Shown: piece after piece, positions 7,803-16,450 of the stretch
How the letters are laid out: each line of letters begins with the position of its first letter
Position numbering within the stretch: the stretch's first letter is position 1
From: an uncultured Prevotellaceae bacterium
Lineage (GTDB): Bacteria; Bacteroidota; Bacteroidia; Bacteroidales; Bacteroidaceae
DNA: 44,334 nucleotides
Reading direction: 5' to 3'
Assembly: GCA_900314985.1 (NCBI GenBank)
Contig: OMXL01000017.1
Span: forward strand, 1 to 44,334
Position numbers and translations under genes: made by a program
The notes under the pieces: generated by a model
What the model was told of the DNA's origin: nothing
Seen by the model: the letters and a program-made list of their open reading frames with translations, nothing else
The model's database searches: none

Positions 7803-8776
7803 TAGTTACGCTGAACAACGTAATCGACATAGGCTGTCAGGGAGTCCCTGATGGCCTTTTCTTTTACATGTTGGTCAATATATTGCATGCATAGCTGACT
7901 GAATTCCTTCATGCGCTTTTCAGCATATTCAATACCACCCTGCTGCTTGGTAAACTCCACCAAAACAGCTATCTCATCGGGATTGATGGTACCCGCTTTT
8001 ACCTTCTTGGCCAGCGTCTGCATCGACTCAAAATTCGTATTATTCAGCGCATAGATGACAGGCAGTGTCAGCTTACCCTCTGTCATGTCGTTGCCAGTAG
8101 GTTTACCGATCTCCTTAGAGTCAAAATAGTCGAAGATATCATCGCGAATCTGGAACATGATACCCAGGTTCTGACCAAACTCTCCAGCAGCCTTCACCTC
8201 TTCAGCAGAGGCACCGGCAGACAGTGCACCAATAGCTGCACAAGCCTCAAAGAGTGCTGCCGTCTTCTGGTTGATAACCTGATAATAAATTTCTTCGCTG
8301 ATCTCCTGATTCTGGATGTTCGACAACTGGAGAATCTCTCCAGCAGCCAGTGTACGACCCAGCTCAGCCAGGTATTGCACAATCTGCTGATGGCCCGTAT
8401 ATGAAACATGCAGCAAGGCAGTAGAAAGGATATAGTCACCCACCAAAACCGCTACCTTATTATTATAAGTGGCATTGACGGAAGCCTGTCCGCGACGTTC
8501 TCCACTCTCATCGACCACATCATCGTGCACCAATGAGGCAGTATGCAGTAGTTCCAGACCTACAGCAGCATGCTGTGTCACATTAGATACCTCGCCATAG
8601 TTCTTAGCTGTGAGCAATATCAGCATAGGACGCATACGCTTTCCACCACGTTGACGGATATGCGTCAGCACCTGCGAAAGCAGTCCGTCATCGTGTGTCA
8701 GACTTGAGTTGAACAACGCTATAAAATCGTTCAAATCCTTCTCAATTGGTTGTTTGATGAGTGATAAATAATCCAT
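7799..8776 (-). CDS. All-trans polyprenyl diphosphate synthase
   Basis: Chain-elongating prenyltransferase of the trans-isoprenyl diphosphate synthase family; builds a polyprenyl chain, in Bacteroidales probably the menaquinone side chain. 325 residues. Seen: GGKRMRP (about 44-50) for substrate binding, first aspartate-rich motif DDVVD at 85-89 and second DDIFD at 212-216, with KTAALFEACAAIGA between. Product length cannot be fixed from sequence; octaprenyl or heptaprenyl synthase would be the usual label. Tail-to-tail with deoC, divergent from polA. Confidence 0.94.
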   Translation of the reverse strand: MDYLSLIKQPIEKDLNDFIALFNSSLTHDDGLLSQVLTHIRQRGGKRMRPMLILLTAKNYGEVSNVTQHAAVGLELLHTASLVHDDVVDESGERRGQASVNATYNNKVAVLVGDYILSTALLHVSYTGHQQIVQYLAELGRTLAAGEILQLSNIQNQEISEEIYYQVINQKTAALFEACAAIGALSAGASAEEVKAAGEFGQNLGIMFQIRDDIFDYFDSKEIGKPTGNDMTEGKLTLPVIYALNNTNFESMQTLAKKVKAGTINPDEIAVLVEFTKQQGGIEYAEKRMKEFSQLCMQYIDQHVKEKAIRDSLTAYVDYVVQRNY

Positions 8777-8793
8777 CTTATTGAATTTTGTGA

Positions 8794-8801
8794 CAAAATT
8801 A
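8794..8801 (-). promoter_or_regulatory. -7 box of the polyprenyl synthase gene
   Basis: Minus-strand TAATTTTG, 17 bp before the ATG at 8776. No convincing -33 element. Confidence 0.5.
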
Positions 8802-8834
8802 GTGAAAAAATCGCGATATGACGAAATATTTTAG

Positions 8835-8842
8835 TAATTTTA
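8835..8842 (+). promoter_or_regulatory. Probable -7 box of polA
   Basis: TAATTTTA differs from TAnnTTTG at the last base only. It lies between the first in-frame ATG (8818) and the ATG at 8863, supporting the later start for polA. Confidence 0.4.
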
Positions 8843-8862
8843 CGCACAAATTGAAAAATGTT

Positions 8863-11628
8863 ATGCATAAACTATTCCTTTTAGACGCTTACGCGCTCAT
8901 CTATCGCTCATATTACGCGTTCATTAAGAACCCTCGTATCAACTCCAAGGGCCTTAACACATCAGCCATTGTTGGCTTTGTCAACACACTGCAGGAAGTA
9001 CTTACCAAAGAGCAACCCACCCATATCGGAGTAGCCTTCGATCCTCATGGCCCTACGTTCCGTAGCGAAGCCTACCCAGCCTATAAGGCTCAGCGTGAAG
9101 CCACCCCAGAAGATATCCGTAAGGCTGTACCCATTATTAAAGACCTGTTGAAAGCGTGGAATATTCCTATTCTGCAGGTTGACGGCTTTGAGGCTGACGA
9201 CGTGATAGGCACATTGGCTACAAAGGCAGGACAGCAAGGCATTGAGACCTATATGCTGACTCCTGACAAGGATTATGGTCAGTTGGTTAGCGACCATGTC
9301 TTCATTTTCCGTCCTCGTCATGGAGGTGGCTATGAGACGATGGGTCCTGAGGAAGTGAAACAAAAATACGGCATTCCATCGACAACTGCCGTCATCGATT
9401 TGTTGGCACTGATGGGTGACTCGGCAGATAATTTCCCTGGCTGTCCTGGTGTTGGCGAGAAGACAGCCGTCAAACTCATCAACGAGTTTGGAACCGTTGA
9501 GGAGATGTTGGAGCGTGTGGATGAAATCAAAGGAGCACTCAAGACAAAAGTGGAAACTCATGTGGACGATATCAAACTTTCGAAATTCTTGGCAACCATC
9601 AAGACGGATGTTCCTATCGAACTCAACATGCAAGAATTGAAGTTGTCGGAACCCAACGAAGCAGAACTGTCAAAATTGTTAGAGGAATTGGAGTTCAAGA
9701 GCCTCGCGAACAAGATTCTTAAAAAACCTGAAAAAGTAGTAAAACCTGTAAACGGACAACTCGATCTCTTTGCAGAATTTGCGCCCACGAGTACAGAAGG
9801 CGCAGAATTCTCGAGTTTTGAGACGTTAAAAACGGTAGCTCACGAATACAAACTCGTTGAAAATGAGGAAGATTTAAAGAAATTATATGACTATTTCTTG
9901 ACAAAACCATTTCTCGTTCTAGATACAGAGACCACTTCTACCAATGCTATTGATGCTGAACTGGTGGGATTGAGCTTCTCCGTGAAGGAACATGAAGCAT
10001 TTTACGTTCCTGTTCCTGCTGATCGTGAAAAAGCTCAACACATCGTCAACATTTTCAAACCACTCTATGAAAATGAGCAGATTTTGAAGATTGGTCAAAA
10101 TCTGAAGTACGACCTAGAAGTCCTACACAACTATGGTGTTGAACTGAAGGGTCAGATGTGGGACACGATGATTGCCCACTACCTCATTCAACCTGAGCTA
10201 CATCACAACATGGACTATATGGCTGAAATCTATCTGCACTATCAAACCATACACATCGACGAGCTCATTGGTCCAAAGGGTAAGAGCCAGCGCTCCATGC
10301 GCGACCTCTCTCCTACCCTCGTTTATGAATACGCTTGTGAAGATGCAGATATCACCCTACAGCTGAAGAATAAGTTAGAGCCTGAACTGAAACAGCACGA
10401 CTGTGAGCGATTGTTCTATGATATTGAGATGCCCCTGATGCCAGTCTTAGCAGAGATGGAAATGAATGGCGTCTGCCTGGATACTGCCTCGCTGGCTGAA
10501 ACCAGTAAGCAGTTTACTACTCGTATGAACGAGATAGAACAGCGCATCTATGAGTTGGCTGGCCAGCAGTTTAACATCGCTTCACCCAAGCAGGTGGGCG
10601 AGATTCTCTTTGACAAACTCAAAATCGTGGAGAAGCCCAAAAAGACGAAGACGGGTCAGTATGTTACTTCTGAAGAGGTGTTGCAGCAACTGCGCAACAA
10701 GCACGAGATAGTGGCCGACATCCTGGAACATCGTGGTCTGAAGAAGCTTATCGGCACCTATATCGATGCCCTTCCTAAGCTGATTAACCCACGTACTGGT
10801 CATATCCATACCTCTTTCAATCAGACAGTTACAGCAACGGGGCGCCTCTCGTCGAGCGATCCTAACCTGCAGAATATTCCTATTCGTGGCGAGGACGGTA
10901 AGGAGATTCGCAAAGCCTTTATTCCAGAACCAGGATGCTTGTTCTTCTCTGCAGACTATAGTCAGATAGAACTTCGCGTGATGGCTCATCTTAGCGATGA
11001 TGCCAACATGATTCGCGTGTTCCAGGAGGGTAAAGACCTGCATGCCGCTACTGCTGCCAACATCTACAAGAAACCTATCGAAGAGGTGACGCGCGATGAG
11101 CGTACCAAGTCTAAACGTGCCAATTTCGGTATCATCTATGGCATCACCGTCTTTGGCTTAGCAGAACGTCTGGACATTCCTCGCGACGAAGCTAAGATGC
11201 TGATAGACGGCTACTTCGACACCTTCCCACAGGTTCACGACTACATGGAAAAATCCAAGGATGTAGCCCGTCAGCAAGGCTACGTCACTACACTATTCGG
11301 ACGTCGCCGCTATCTGCCAGACATCAACTCTGCCAATAGTGTGGTGCGAGGCTTTGCCGAGCGTAACGCCATCAATGCACCCATCCAGGGTACAGCTGCC
11401 GACATCATCAAGGTAGCAATGATTCATATCTTCCAACGTTTCAAGGCTGAAGGCATCAAGAGCAAGATGATTCTCCAGGTACACGACGAACTCAACTTCA
11501 GCGTCTATCCTGACGAGAAGGAAAAAGTTGAGCACATCGTTCTGGAAGAGATGCAGAACGCCTTCCACATGTCCGTTCCCCTCGTTGCCGACTCAGGCTT
11601 TGGTGACAACTGGCTCGAGGCCCACTAA
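8863..11628 (+). CDS. polA: DNA polymerase I
   Basis: Repair and Okazaki-fragment processing polymerase. 921 residues from the chosen start MHKLFLLDAYALIYRSYYAF, which is where the 5' nuclease domain begins; an ATG 15 codons upstream lies before the probable -7 box. Domains: 5'-3' exonuclease (about 1-290; DGFEADDVIGTLA and LMGDSADNFPG), an intact 3'-5' proofreading exonuclease (DTETT with Asp354), and family A polymerase with motif A DYSQIELR (Asp698), O-helix KRANFGIIYGI and motif C VHDE (Asp875). The proofreading acids are present, unlike in Bacillus-type enzymes. A perfect 11-bp hairpin follows the stop. Confidence 0.98.
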   Translation: MHKLFLLDAYALIYRSYYAFIKNPRINSKGLNTSAIVGFVNTLQEVLTKEQPTHIGVAFDPHGPTFRSEAYPAYKAQREATPEDIRKAVPIIKDLLKAWNIPILQVDGFEADDVIGTLATKAGQQGIETYMLTPDKDYGQLVSDHVFIFRPRHGGGYETMGPEEVKQKYGIPSTTAVIDLLALMGDSADNFPGCPGVGEKTAVKLINEFGTVEEMLERVDEIKGALKTKVETHVDDIKLSKFLATIKTDVPIELNMQELKLSEPNEAELSKLLEELEFKSLANKILKKPEKVVKPVNGQLDLFAEFAPTSTEGAEFSSFETLKTVAHEYKLVENEEDLKKLYDYFLTKPFLVLDTETTSTNAIDAELVGLSFSVKEHEAFYVPVPADREKAQHIVNIFKPLYENEQILKIGQNLKYDLEVLHNYGVELKGQMWDTMIAHYLIQPELHHNMDYMAEIYLHYQTIHIDELIGPKGKSQRSMRDLSPTLVYEYACEDADITLQLKNKLEPELKQHDCERLFYDIEMPLMPVLAEMEMNGVCLDTASLAETSKQFTTRMNEIEQRIYELAGQQFNIASPKQVGEILFDKLKIVEKPKKTKTGQYVTSEEVLQQLRNKHEIVADILEHRGLKKLIGTYIDALPKLINPRTGHIHTSFNQTVTATGRLSSSDPNLQNIPIRGEDGKEIRKAFIPEPGCLFFSADYSQIELRVMAHLSDDANMIRVFQEGKDLHAATAANIYKKPIEEVTRDERTKSKRANFGIIYGITVFGLAERLDIPRDEAKMLIDGYFDTFPQVHDYMEKSKDVARQQGYVTTLFGRRRYLPDINSANSVVRGFAERNAINAPIQGTAADIIKVAMIHIFQRFKAEGIKSKMILQVHDELNFSVYPDEKEKVEHIVLEEMQNAFHMSVPLVADSGFGDNWLEAH

Positions 11629-11629
11629 C

Positions 11630-11663
11630 ATCAATAGCCGCCCACAAATGGACGGCTATTGAT
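11630..11663 (+). terminator. Hairpin after polA
   Basis: ATCAATAGCCG (11630-11640) pairs perfectly with CGGCTATTGAT (11653-11663), 12-nt loop, two bases after the stop. The following bases are only moderately T-rich, so it may be an RNA-stabilising end or an inefficient terminator. Confidence 0.65.
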
Positions 11664-11779
11664 ATAATCTACATCTTTCTTCTACCAGTCGTAATCCTCG
11701 ACGTAATCATCAAGTTTGACACCTAATATCTCTCTTTGAAGAATGTAGTCATTTGTTTACAACAAAGTACTCTTATTTT

Positions 11780-11811
11780 TTTGTGTATGTCGTAAGAAAT
11801 ATCTACCTTTG
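11780..11811 (+). promoter_or_regulatory. Promoter of the BspA-like gene
   Basis: TTTG (11780-11783), 20 bp, TACCTTTG (11804-11811). Leader of about 70 nt before the ATG at 11885. Confidence 0.75.
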
Positions 11812-11884
11812 CAAAGTTTTTCAATAAATATACACACTAGTGTCAAAAAGTAAAATCAAAAAGGATAAACATATTTAGAAAATA

Positions 11885-12934
11885 ATGAAAAAGCAATTGT
11901 TTTTATTAGTGTTTATGCTCCTGCCATTGGCAGTAAGTGCAGAAAAGGTCGAAATCGACGGAATCTTTTATAATTTGAATACTAATGCCCAAACGGCAGA
12001 AGTAACATATGGCTCACAAGCGTATGTTGGAGATATTGTGATTCCAGCATCAATAACAGTTAATGACGTGGATTATAGCGTAACGAGTATTGGTGGAGAT
12101 GCTTTCTCAGATGCTGCCATTACCTCCGTCATTATTGGCGATAATGTGAAAGATATAGGCCTGCAAGCTTTCATGTATTGTAAAAGCCTTGTCTCAGTTA
12201 CCATAGGTAAAAGTGTGACTACTATCGGCCAAAACGCCTTTTTACTATGCACTAATCTTACCAAAGTCACTATCGGTAATAGTGTGAATATTATTGACGA
12301 GAGTGCGTTTGGAGCTTGCATAAATCTTCCCTCTATTATAATTCCAAATAGCGTTACTACTATTGGCGATATGGCATTTGATGCTTGTAATGAACTTACT
12401 TCCGTCACTATCGGTAAGGGTGTAACTACTATTGGTATAGCAGCTTTTCGGGGTTGTAAGAAATTGGCAGTTGTCAGCATTCCAAATAGTGTGACGAACA
12501 TAGAACAAGGTGCGTTTTATCAATGCAATAATCTTGCTACCGTAATTATTCCAAATAGTGTGACGAGTATTGGAGCATATGCGTTTAGTGAATGTAGAAA
12601 CTTAACTGATATTTATTGTTACGCAGAGCAAATACCAGAAACGGGTTACAATATTTTCTATTGTTCAAATTACAAAAACGCCACACTCCACGTGCCTACT
12701 GCATCTTTTGAGGTATTTAAAAACACAGATCAATGGAAAGATTTCGGCAATATCGTTGCATTGACAGATGAAGATCCTAAGCCAACAACAGATATTGCAG
12801 TAACAACAGCCACACAACAGCCTACAATTGTGGAGCGCTATACCATTGATGGAAAGCGCGTCAATCAGCCACAGCGTGGCCTGAACATCATCAAGATGAG
12901 TGATGGTACAACAAAGAAGGTCGTCGTTAAGTAA
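11885..12934 (+). CDS. Secreted BspA-like leucine-rich repeat protein with T9SS-like tail
   Basis: 349 residues. A signal peptide (MKKQLFLLVFMLLPLAVSA), then about eight leucine-rich repeats of the LRR_5/BspA type, each about 23 residues with the pattern VTIGxSVTTIGxxAFxxCxNL (about 65-255), and a C-terminal tail from about 315 that ends YTIDGKRVNQPQRG...KKVVVK. That tail matches the T9SS-like ends of other proteins in this window. BspA proteins of oral Bacteroidetes bind fibronectin and fibrinogen; here only adhesion or protein binding in general can be inferred. Own promoter upstream. The stop overlaps the 3' end of the opposing methyltransferase gene by 8 bp. Confidence 0.9.
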   Translation: MKKQLFLLVFMLLPLAVSAEKVEIDGIFYNLNTNAQTAEVTYGSQAYVGDIVIPASITVNDVDYSVTSIGGDAFSDAAITSVIIGDNVKDIGLQAFMYCKSLVSVTIGKSVTTIGQNAFLLCTNLTKVTIGNSVNIIDESAFGACINLPSIIIPNSVTTIGDMAFDACNELTSVTIGKGVTTIGIAAFRGCKKLAVVSIPNSVTNIEQGAFYQCNNLATVIIPNSVTSIGAYAFSECRNLTDIYCYAEQIPETGYNIFYCSNYKNATLHVPTASFEVFKNTDQWKDFGNIVALTDEDPKPTTDIAVTTATQQPTIVERYTIDGKRVNQPQRGLNIIKMSDGTTKKVVVK

Positions 12935-13436
12935 GGATTAATGACTCTGCAAACTTATAGATAACGATACCTGTTGTTACAGAGACATTCATAGAGTGTT
13001 TGGTACCTAACTGAGGTATCTCCAAACAGCCATCTGAGGCGTCTACTACTTCCTGGTGGACGCCTTTTACCTCATTACCCATCACTACAGCATATTTCTG
13101 GCCCTTCTGAGGCACGAACGTGTGCAGTTTGGTACTATGTTCCACCTGCTCTACAGAAAAGACCGTATAGCCGTTCTTTTTCAGTTCTTCTACAGCCTCC
13201 AATGCTGTCTTGAAGTATCGCCAGCTGACACTCTCCTCTGCACCAAGTGCCGTCTTATGGATTTCTGTTGATGGCGGCGTCTGACAAATGCCACATAAGT
13301 AGACAGCCTCTACGCGGAAGGTGTCGCAAGTACGAAACACGCTACCCACATTATACATGGAGCGCACATCGTCTAACACCACGATTAGTGGTAACTTCTC
13401 GGCTTGCTGAAACTCCTCAACAGTAAGCCTTTTCAT
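12927..13436 (-). CDS. SpoU/TrmH-family RNA 2'-O-methyltransferase
   Basis: SAM-dependent RNA ribose methyltransferase with the trefoil-knot SPOUT fold; target RNA unknown. Three family motifs: NVGSVFRTCD, VVMGNEVKGV, and IPQLGTKHSMNVSVTTGI at the C-terminus. 169 residues from the ATG at 13436, giving MKRLTVEEFQ. Longer starts at 13460 and 13472 exist, but a -7 box at 13470-13477 makes the 13472 start impossible to transcribe and leaves the 13460 one nearly leaderless. It lacks the N-terminal RNA-binding extension of longer TrmH/RlmB members. Divergent from the esterase gene. Confidence 0.92.
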   Translation of the reverse strand: MKRLTVEEFQQAEKLPLIVVLDDVRSMYNVGSVFRTCDTFRVEAVYLCGICQTPPSTEIHKTALGAEESVSWRYFKTALEAVEELKKNGYTVFSVEQVEHSTKLHTFVPQKGQKYAVVMGNEVKGVHQEVVDASDGCLEIPQLGTKHSMNVSVTTGIVIYKFAESLILT

Positions 13437-13469
13437 CTCTATGGTTCGTACTTTTCTCATATCCAAGTG

Positions 13470-13477
13470 CAAAGGTA
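13470..13477 (-). promoter_or_regulatory. -7 box of the TrmH-family gene
   Basis: Minus-strand TACCTTTG. No clear -33 element, but the match is exact and it decides the start codon downstream. Confidence 0.55.
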
Positions 13478-13521
13478 CAATTTTTTTTATAAAAAAGCTT
13501 TTCAGGTTCAGAAATTCTTAC

Positions 13522-13529
13522 TACATTTG
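13522..13529 (+). promoter_or_regulatory. -7 box of the esterase gene
   Basis: TACATTTG, 46 bp before the ATG at 13575. Divergent to the -7 box at 13470-13477, about 45 bp apart. Confidence 0.55.
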
Positions 13530-13574
13530 CAAAACTATTCATTATCAAACTATTATCTAAACACATTCTTAACT

Positions 13575-15020
13575 ATGAAGAGAAAACTAACAACATTTGC
13601 CGTACTGCTCGCCACGATGGTCATGCAGGCCCAGACAGCAAGACAGTTTACCATTAACCTTACTGACGACGGACAAGCCAACATGGTATGTTTCTTGGCA
13701 GACCATCCTACAGGTAGAGCCATTGTAGGTGTTCCTGGTGGTGGCTACTCTATGTTATCAAACACGCACGAAGGTACGCAGGCCCACGAATGGCTGAACA
13801 AGCAAGGCATCTCGTATTTTGTCGTCAACTACCGACTGCCAAAGGGTGACCGTACTATTCCTATTGGTGACGTAGAACACGGCATCCGCACAGTACGCGA
13901 CTCTGCTAAAGTATGGCATATCAATCCCAGCGATGTTGGTATCATGGGATTCTCGGCTGGTGGCCATCTGTCATCAGTCATCTCTACCCTCTCCGACTTC
14001 GAGGTGCGTCCTAATTTCAGCATTCTTTTCTATCCCGTTATCTCGATGGACATCCCCAAGTCACACAGGTGGTCGTGCATCAATTTCCTGGGTCAGGAAG
14101 GTCACAAAGATCGTAACCTGATTAACAAATATTCTACCAACAATGCCGTACGCCGCCACTTGACGCCTCCTGCTGTTATCCTCACGGCCAGCGACGATGG
14201 TCTGGTGAATCCTGTCACCAATGGCTTAGAGTATTATAAAGCTATGCACGATGCAGGCAACGAATGCACCTTGTACAGCTATCCTACAGGCAACCACGGC
14301 TGGGGTTTTGGTCCTTGGTTTAAGTACCATGACCAGATGCTGAGCGATCTTGGCAACTGGCTTAAGAACCTACAGGCACCTAAAGAGGACGCTATCAAGG
14401 TGGCTTGCATAGGTAACAGCATTACTGATGGCCACGGCATCGACTTTGCACCAGTCAACGGCTATCCTGCTCAGCTGCAAAAGCTGTTGGGCAACGACTA
14501 CTACGTCAAGAACTTTGGCGTCAGTGCCCGTACCATGCTCAACAAGGGCGACTATCCTTATATGAACGAGATGGCTTGGAAAGACGCTGTAGCTTTTAAG
14601 CCCGACGTAGTCATTATCAAGCTTGGTACCAACGACTCTAAACCCCAGAACTGGCAGTATGGCGAGGAATTCAAGCAGGATCTGAAGCAGATGATTACTA
14701 CCCTGCGTCCTGATTTAGCACAGCCAGCCAAGAAGGGTAAGAAGAATAAGAAACAAGTCATTAAGAACGAAGGTCCGAAGATTATTCTCTGCACCCCTAT
14801 TCCTGCCTTCAAGAAATCGTGGGGCATCAATGACGAGATCATCACAAAAAACATTATTCCTATCCAGCAGGAAGTAGCTCAGGAGTATAATCTGCAGGTG
14901 ATAGATCTGCATAGCCTCTTCGGTGATGGAAAAAACACCATGCTTAACGATGGTATCCATCCTAACGACAAAGGCGCCCAGAAGATGGCACAGATTATTG
15001 CTGACGCTATAAAACATTGA
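13575..15020 (+). CDS. Secreted two-domain esterase: alpha/beta hydrolase plus SGNH/GDSL hydrolase
   Basis: 481 residues from MKRKLTTFAVLLATMVMQAQ, a clear signal peptide; an upstream in-frame ATG (13404) lies before the promoter and was rejected. Residues about 20-270 are an alpha/beta hydrolase of the acetyl-esterase type (GGGYS oxyanion region, nucleophile elbow GFSAGGH, acid in ASDDGLVNP, histidine in GNHGWGF). Residues about 275-481 are an SGNH hydrolase (block I ACIGNSITDGHG, block III KLGTNDSK, block V DGIHPND). The second domain has a lysine-rich insert (KKGKKNKK). Such pairs in Prevotella usually deacetylate plant or host glycans; substrate not shown. Confidence 0.9.
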   Translation: MKRKLTTFAVLLATMVMQAQTARQFTINLTDDGQANMVCFLADHPTGRAIVGVPGGGYSMLSNTHEGTQAHEWLNKQGISYFVVNYRLPKGDRTIPIGDVEHGIRTVRDSAKVWHINPSDVGIMGFSAGGHLSSVISTLSDFEVRPNFSILFYPVISMDIPKSHRWSCINFLGQEGHKDRNLINKYSTNNAVRRHLTPPAVILTASDDGLVNPVTNGLEYYKAMHDAGNECTLYSYPTGNHGWGFGPWFKYHDQMLSDLGNWLKNLQAPKEDAIKVACIGNSITDGHGIDFAPVNGYPAQLQKLLGNDYYVKNFGVSARTMLNKGDYPYMNEMAWKDAVAFKPDVVIIKLGTNDSKPQNWQYGEEFKQDLKQMITTLRPDLAQPAKKGKKNKKQVIKNEGPKIILCTPIPAFKKSWGINDEIITKNIIPIQQEVAQEYNLQVIDLHSLFGDGKNTMLNDGIHPNDKGAQKMAQIIADAIKH

Positions 15021-15031
15021 GCATTGAACAT
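15015..15031. repeat. Short heptamer array, CATTGAR
   Basis: CATTGAG, CATTGAA, CATT at the 3' end of the esterase gene and over its stop codon. Part of the heptamer family described under findings. Confidence 0.5.
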
Positions 15032-15048
15032 TTTTTTTGCGCAGCCTA

Positions 15049-15083
15049 ATTAAGCATTAAGCATTATACATTAAGCATTGAAA
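15049..15083. repeat. Heptamer array ATTAAGC, five units
   Basis: ATTAAGC, ATTAAGC, ATTATAC, ATTAAGC, ATTGAAA in register every 7 bp, in the spacer between the esterase gene and the DnaA-box cluster. Confidence 0.75.
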
Positions 15084-15099
15084 AGGCTGTTGATAACTG

Positions 15100-15347
15100 T
15101 GTGGAAAACTCGTGCATAACTTGTTAATTACGCTGAATTATCCCATGAGGCACTACGGAAAGTGTGGATAAAAAGCATAAAATAGCATGTTATTCGCAAG
15201 TTTTCCACTCTTTTTCGCTCAAAAAAGATATAAACTTATTAATTTTGCACCGAAATAGAGAATTGTGGATAAACTACTTATCGCATTCATAATCAATAAG
15301 TAAGTATTCACAGTAGGTGTGGATAGCGCATAGTAATACGTGGATAA
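15100..15347. other. Candidate replication origin: DnaA-box cluster
   Basis: Inside the 433-bp gene-free stretch 15021-15453. Two perfect DnaA boxes (TGTGGATAA, complement of TTATCCACA) at 15163-15171 and 15264-15272; one-mismatch boxes at 15100-15108 (TGTGGAAAA), 15318-15326 (TGTGGATAG) and 15339-15347 (CGTGGATAA); a weaker TTTTCCACT at 15201-15209 in the other orientation. Very AT-rich segments lie at 15219-15246 and 15409-15453, suitable for unwinding. A -7-like TAATTTTG at 15240-15247 may serve nadA. Two parS sites 11 kb away support an origin-near location. No dnaA gene is in the window, and several flanking genes point toward the site, which is not typical. Confidence 0.6.
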
Positions 15348-15453
15348 ACAATCTGGCAAGAAAAATCGCCAAAAGTTTTACACATATCAACGGCACATCA
15401 TCCTATTCATTCTCTTTTTATTTTAAAAAAGAAAAAGGAAAAATAAAAATCAT

Positions 15454-16446
15454 ATGATGTTGAAAACGGAGTGGAAAGAGCAAGGATTCATTGATGAACC
15501 CGTAGCAGAAGGAACAGATCTGAAGGCAGAGATACGTCGACTGTGTGAAGAGAAAGGTGCCATTATCTTGGCACACTACTATACGATAGGTGATATACAG
15601 GATATCGCCGACTTTGTAGGCGACTCATTGGCATTGGCTCGAAAGGCTGCAGAGACAGATGCGAAGATGATGGTGATGTGTGGCGTACATTTCATGGCAG
15701 AGACTTGTAAACTGTTGTCGCCTGACAAGACGGTACTTTGTCCAGACCTGAATGCTGGCTGTTCGTTGGCTGACTCTTGTAAGGCTGACGACTTGAAGAA
15801 ATTCAAGGATGAGCATCCTGGCTATCAGGTCATCTCTTATGTCAACACGACAGCTGCTGTAAAAGCATTGACTGATGTCGTTGTGACCAGTGGTAATGCC
15901 AAGAAGGTCGTTGACCAGCTGCCTAAGGATGCTAAACTGATATTTGGTCCTGACTATAACTTAGGTAATTATATTAATGAGGTAACAGGTCGTAAGATGC
16001 TGCTGTGGAATGGTGGCTGTCATGTTCATGAACGCTTCTCTGTAGCTAAAATCCTTGAGCTTAAAAAGCAGTATTCTGATGCCGTAGTGATGGCTCATCT
16101 GGAGTGTAAAGGTCCTGTATTGGCTGTGGCTGATGTCAAAGGAAGTACGGCTGATATGCTGAAGTATGCACGAGAGAACCATGCATCGCAATATATTGTG
16201 GCCACAGAGGCCGGTATTTTGCACGAGTTGCAGAGAAATTGTCCTGATAAGCAATTCATCCCAGTGCCTCCAGAAATCAGCGAGAGCGGCCTAGAATGCA
16301 GCTGTAACGAGTGTCAGTATATGAAGATGAATACACTCTTGAAGATTTACAACTGTCTGAAGCATGAATGGCCCTCTGTTGAGGTTGATCCTGAGATAGC
16401 TAAAGAAGCTGTGAAACCTATACAAAGAATGCTGGAGTTAAGCTAA
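15454..16446 (+). CDS. nadA: Quinolinate synthase A
   Basis: [4Fe-4S] enzyme that condenses iminoaspartate with dihydroxyacetone phosphate to quinolinate, in de novo NAD synthesis. 330 residues. Seen: ILAHYYT near residue 38, GDSLALARKA, and three cysteines in cluster-ligand contexts: Cys103 (NAGCSLAD), Cys189 (NGGCHVHER) and Cys287 (NECQYMKMN). The start has two adjacent ATGs (15454, 15457); either is possible. No nadB or nadC is visible nearby. The acyltransferase gene follows after four bases, so the two are probably co-transcribed. Confidence 0.97.
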   Translation: MMLKTEWKEQGFIDEPVAEGTDLKAEIRRLCEEKGAIILAHYYTIGDIQDIADFVGDSLALARKAAETDAKMMVMCGVHFMAETCKLLSPDKTVLCPDLNAGCSLADSCKADDLKKFKDEHPGYQVISYVNTTAAVKALTDVVVTSGNAKKVVDQLPKDAKLIFGPDYNLGNYINEVTGRKMLLWNGGCHVHERFSVAKILELKKQYSDAVVMAHLECKGPVLAVADVKGSTADMLKYARENHASQYIVATEAGILHELQRNCPDKQFIPVPPEISESGLECSCNECQYMKMNTLLKIYNCLKHEWPSVEVDPEIAKEAVKPIQRMLELS

Positions 16447-16450
16447 TGCC

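Noticed and set aside
11682-11756. A 24-codon minus-strand fragment (ending LDDYVEDYDW) between polA and the LRR gene that reads like the C-terminus of a lost gene.
   Set aside because: Too short, no start, no recognised family. It may be a relic but cannot be told from chance.
12073-12501. Minus-strand frame with internal repeats opposite the LRR gene.
   Set aside because: Its repeats mirror the leucine-rich repeats of the plus-strand gene.
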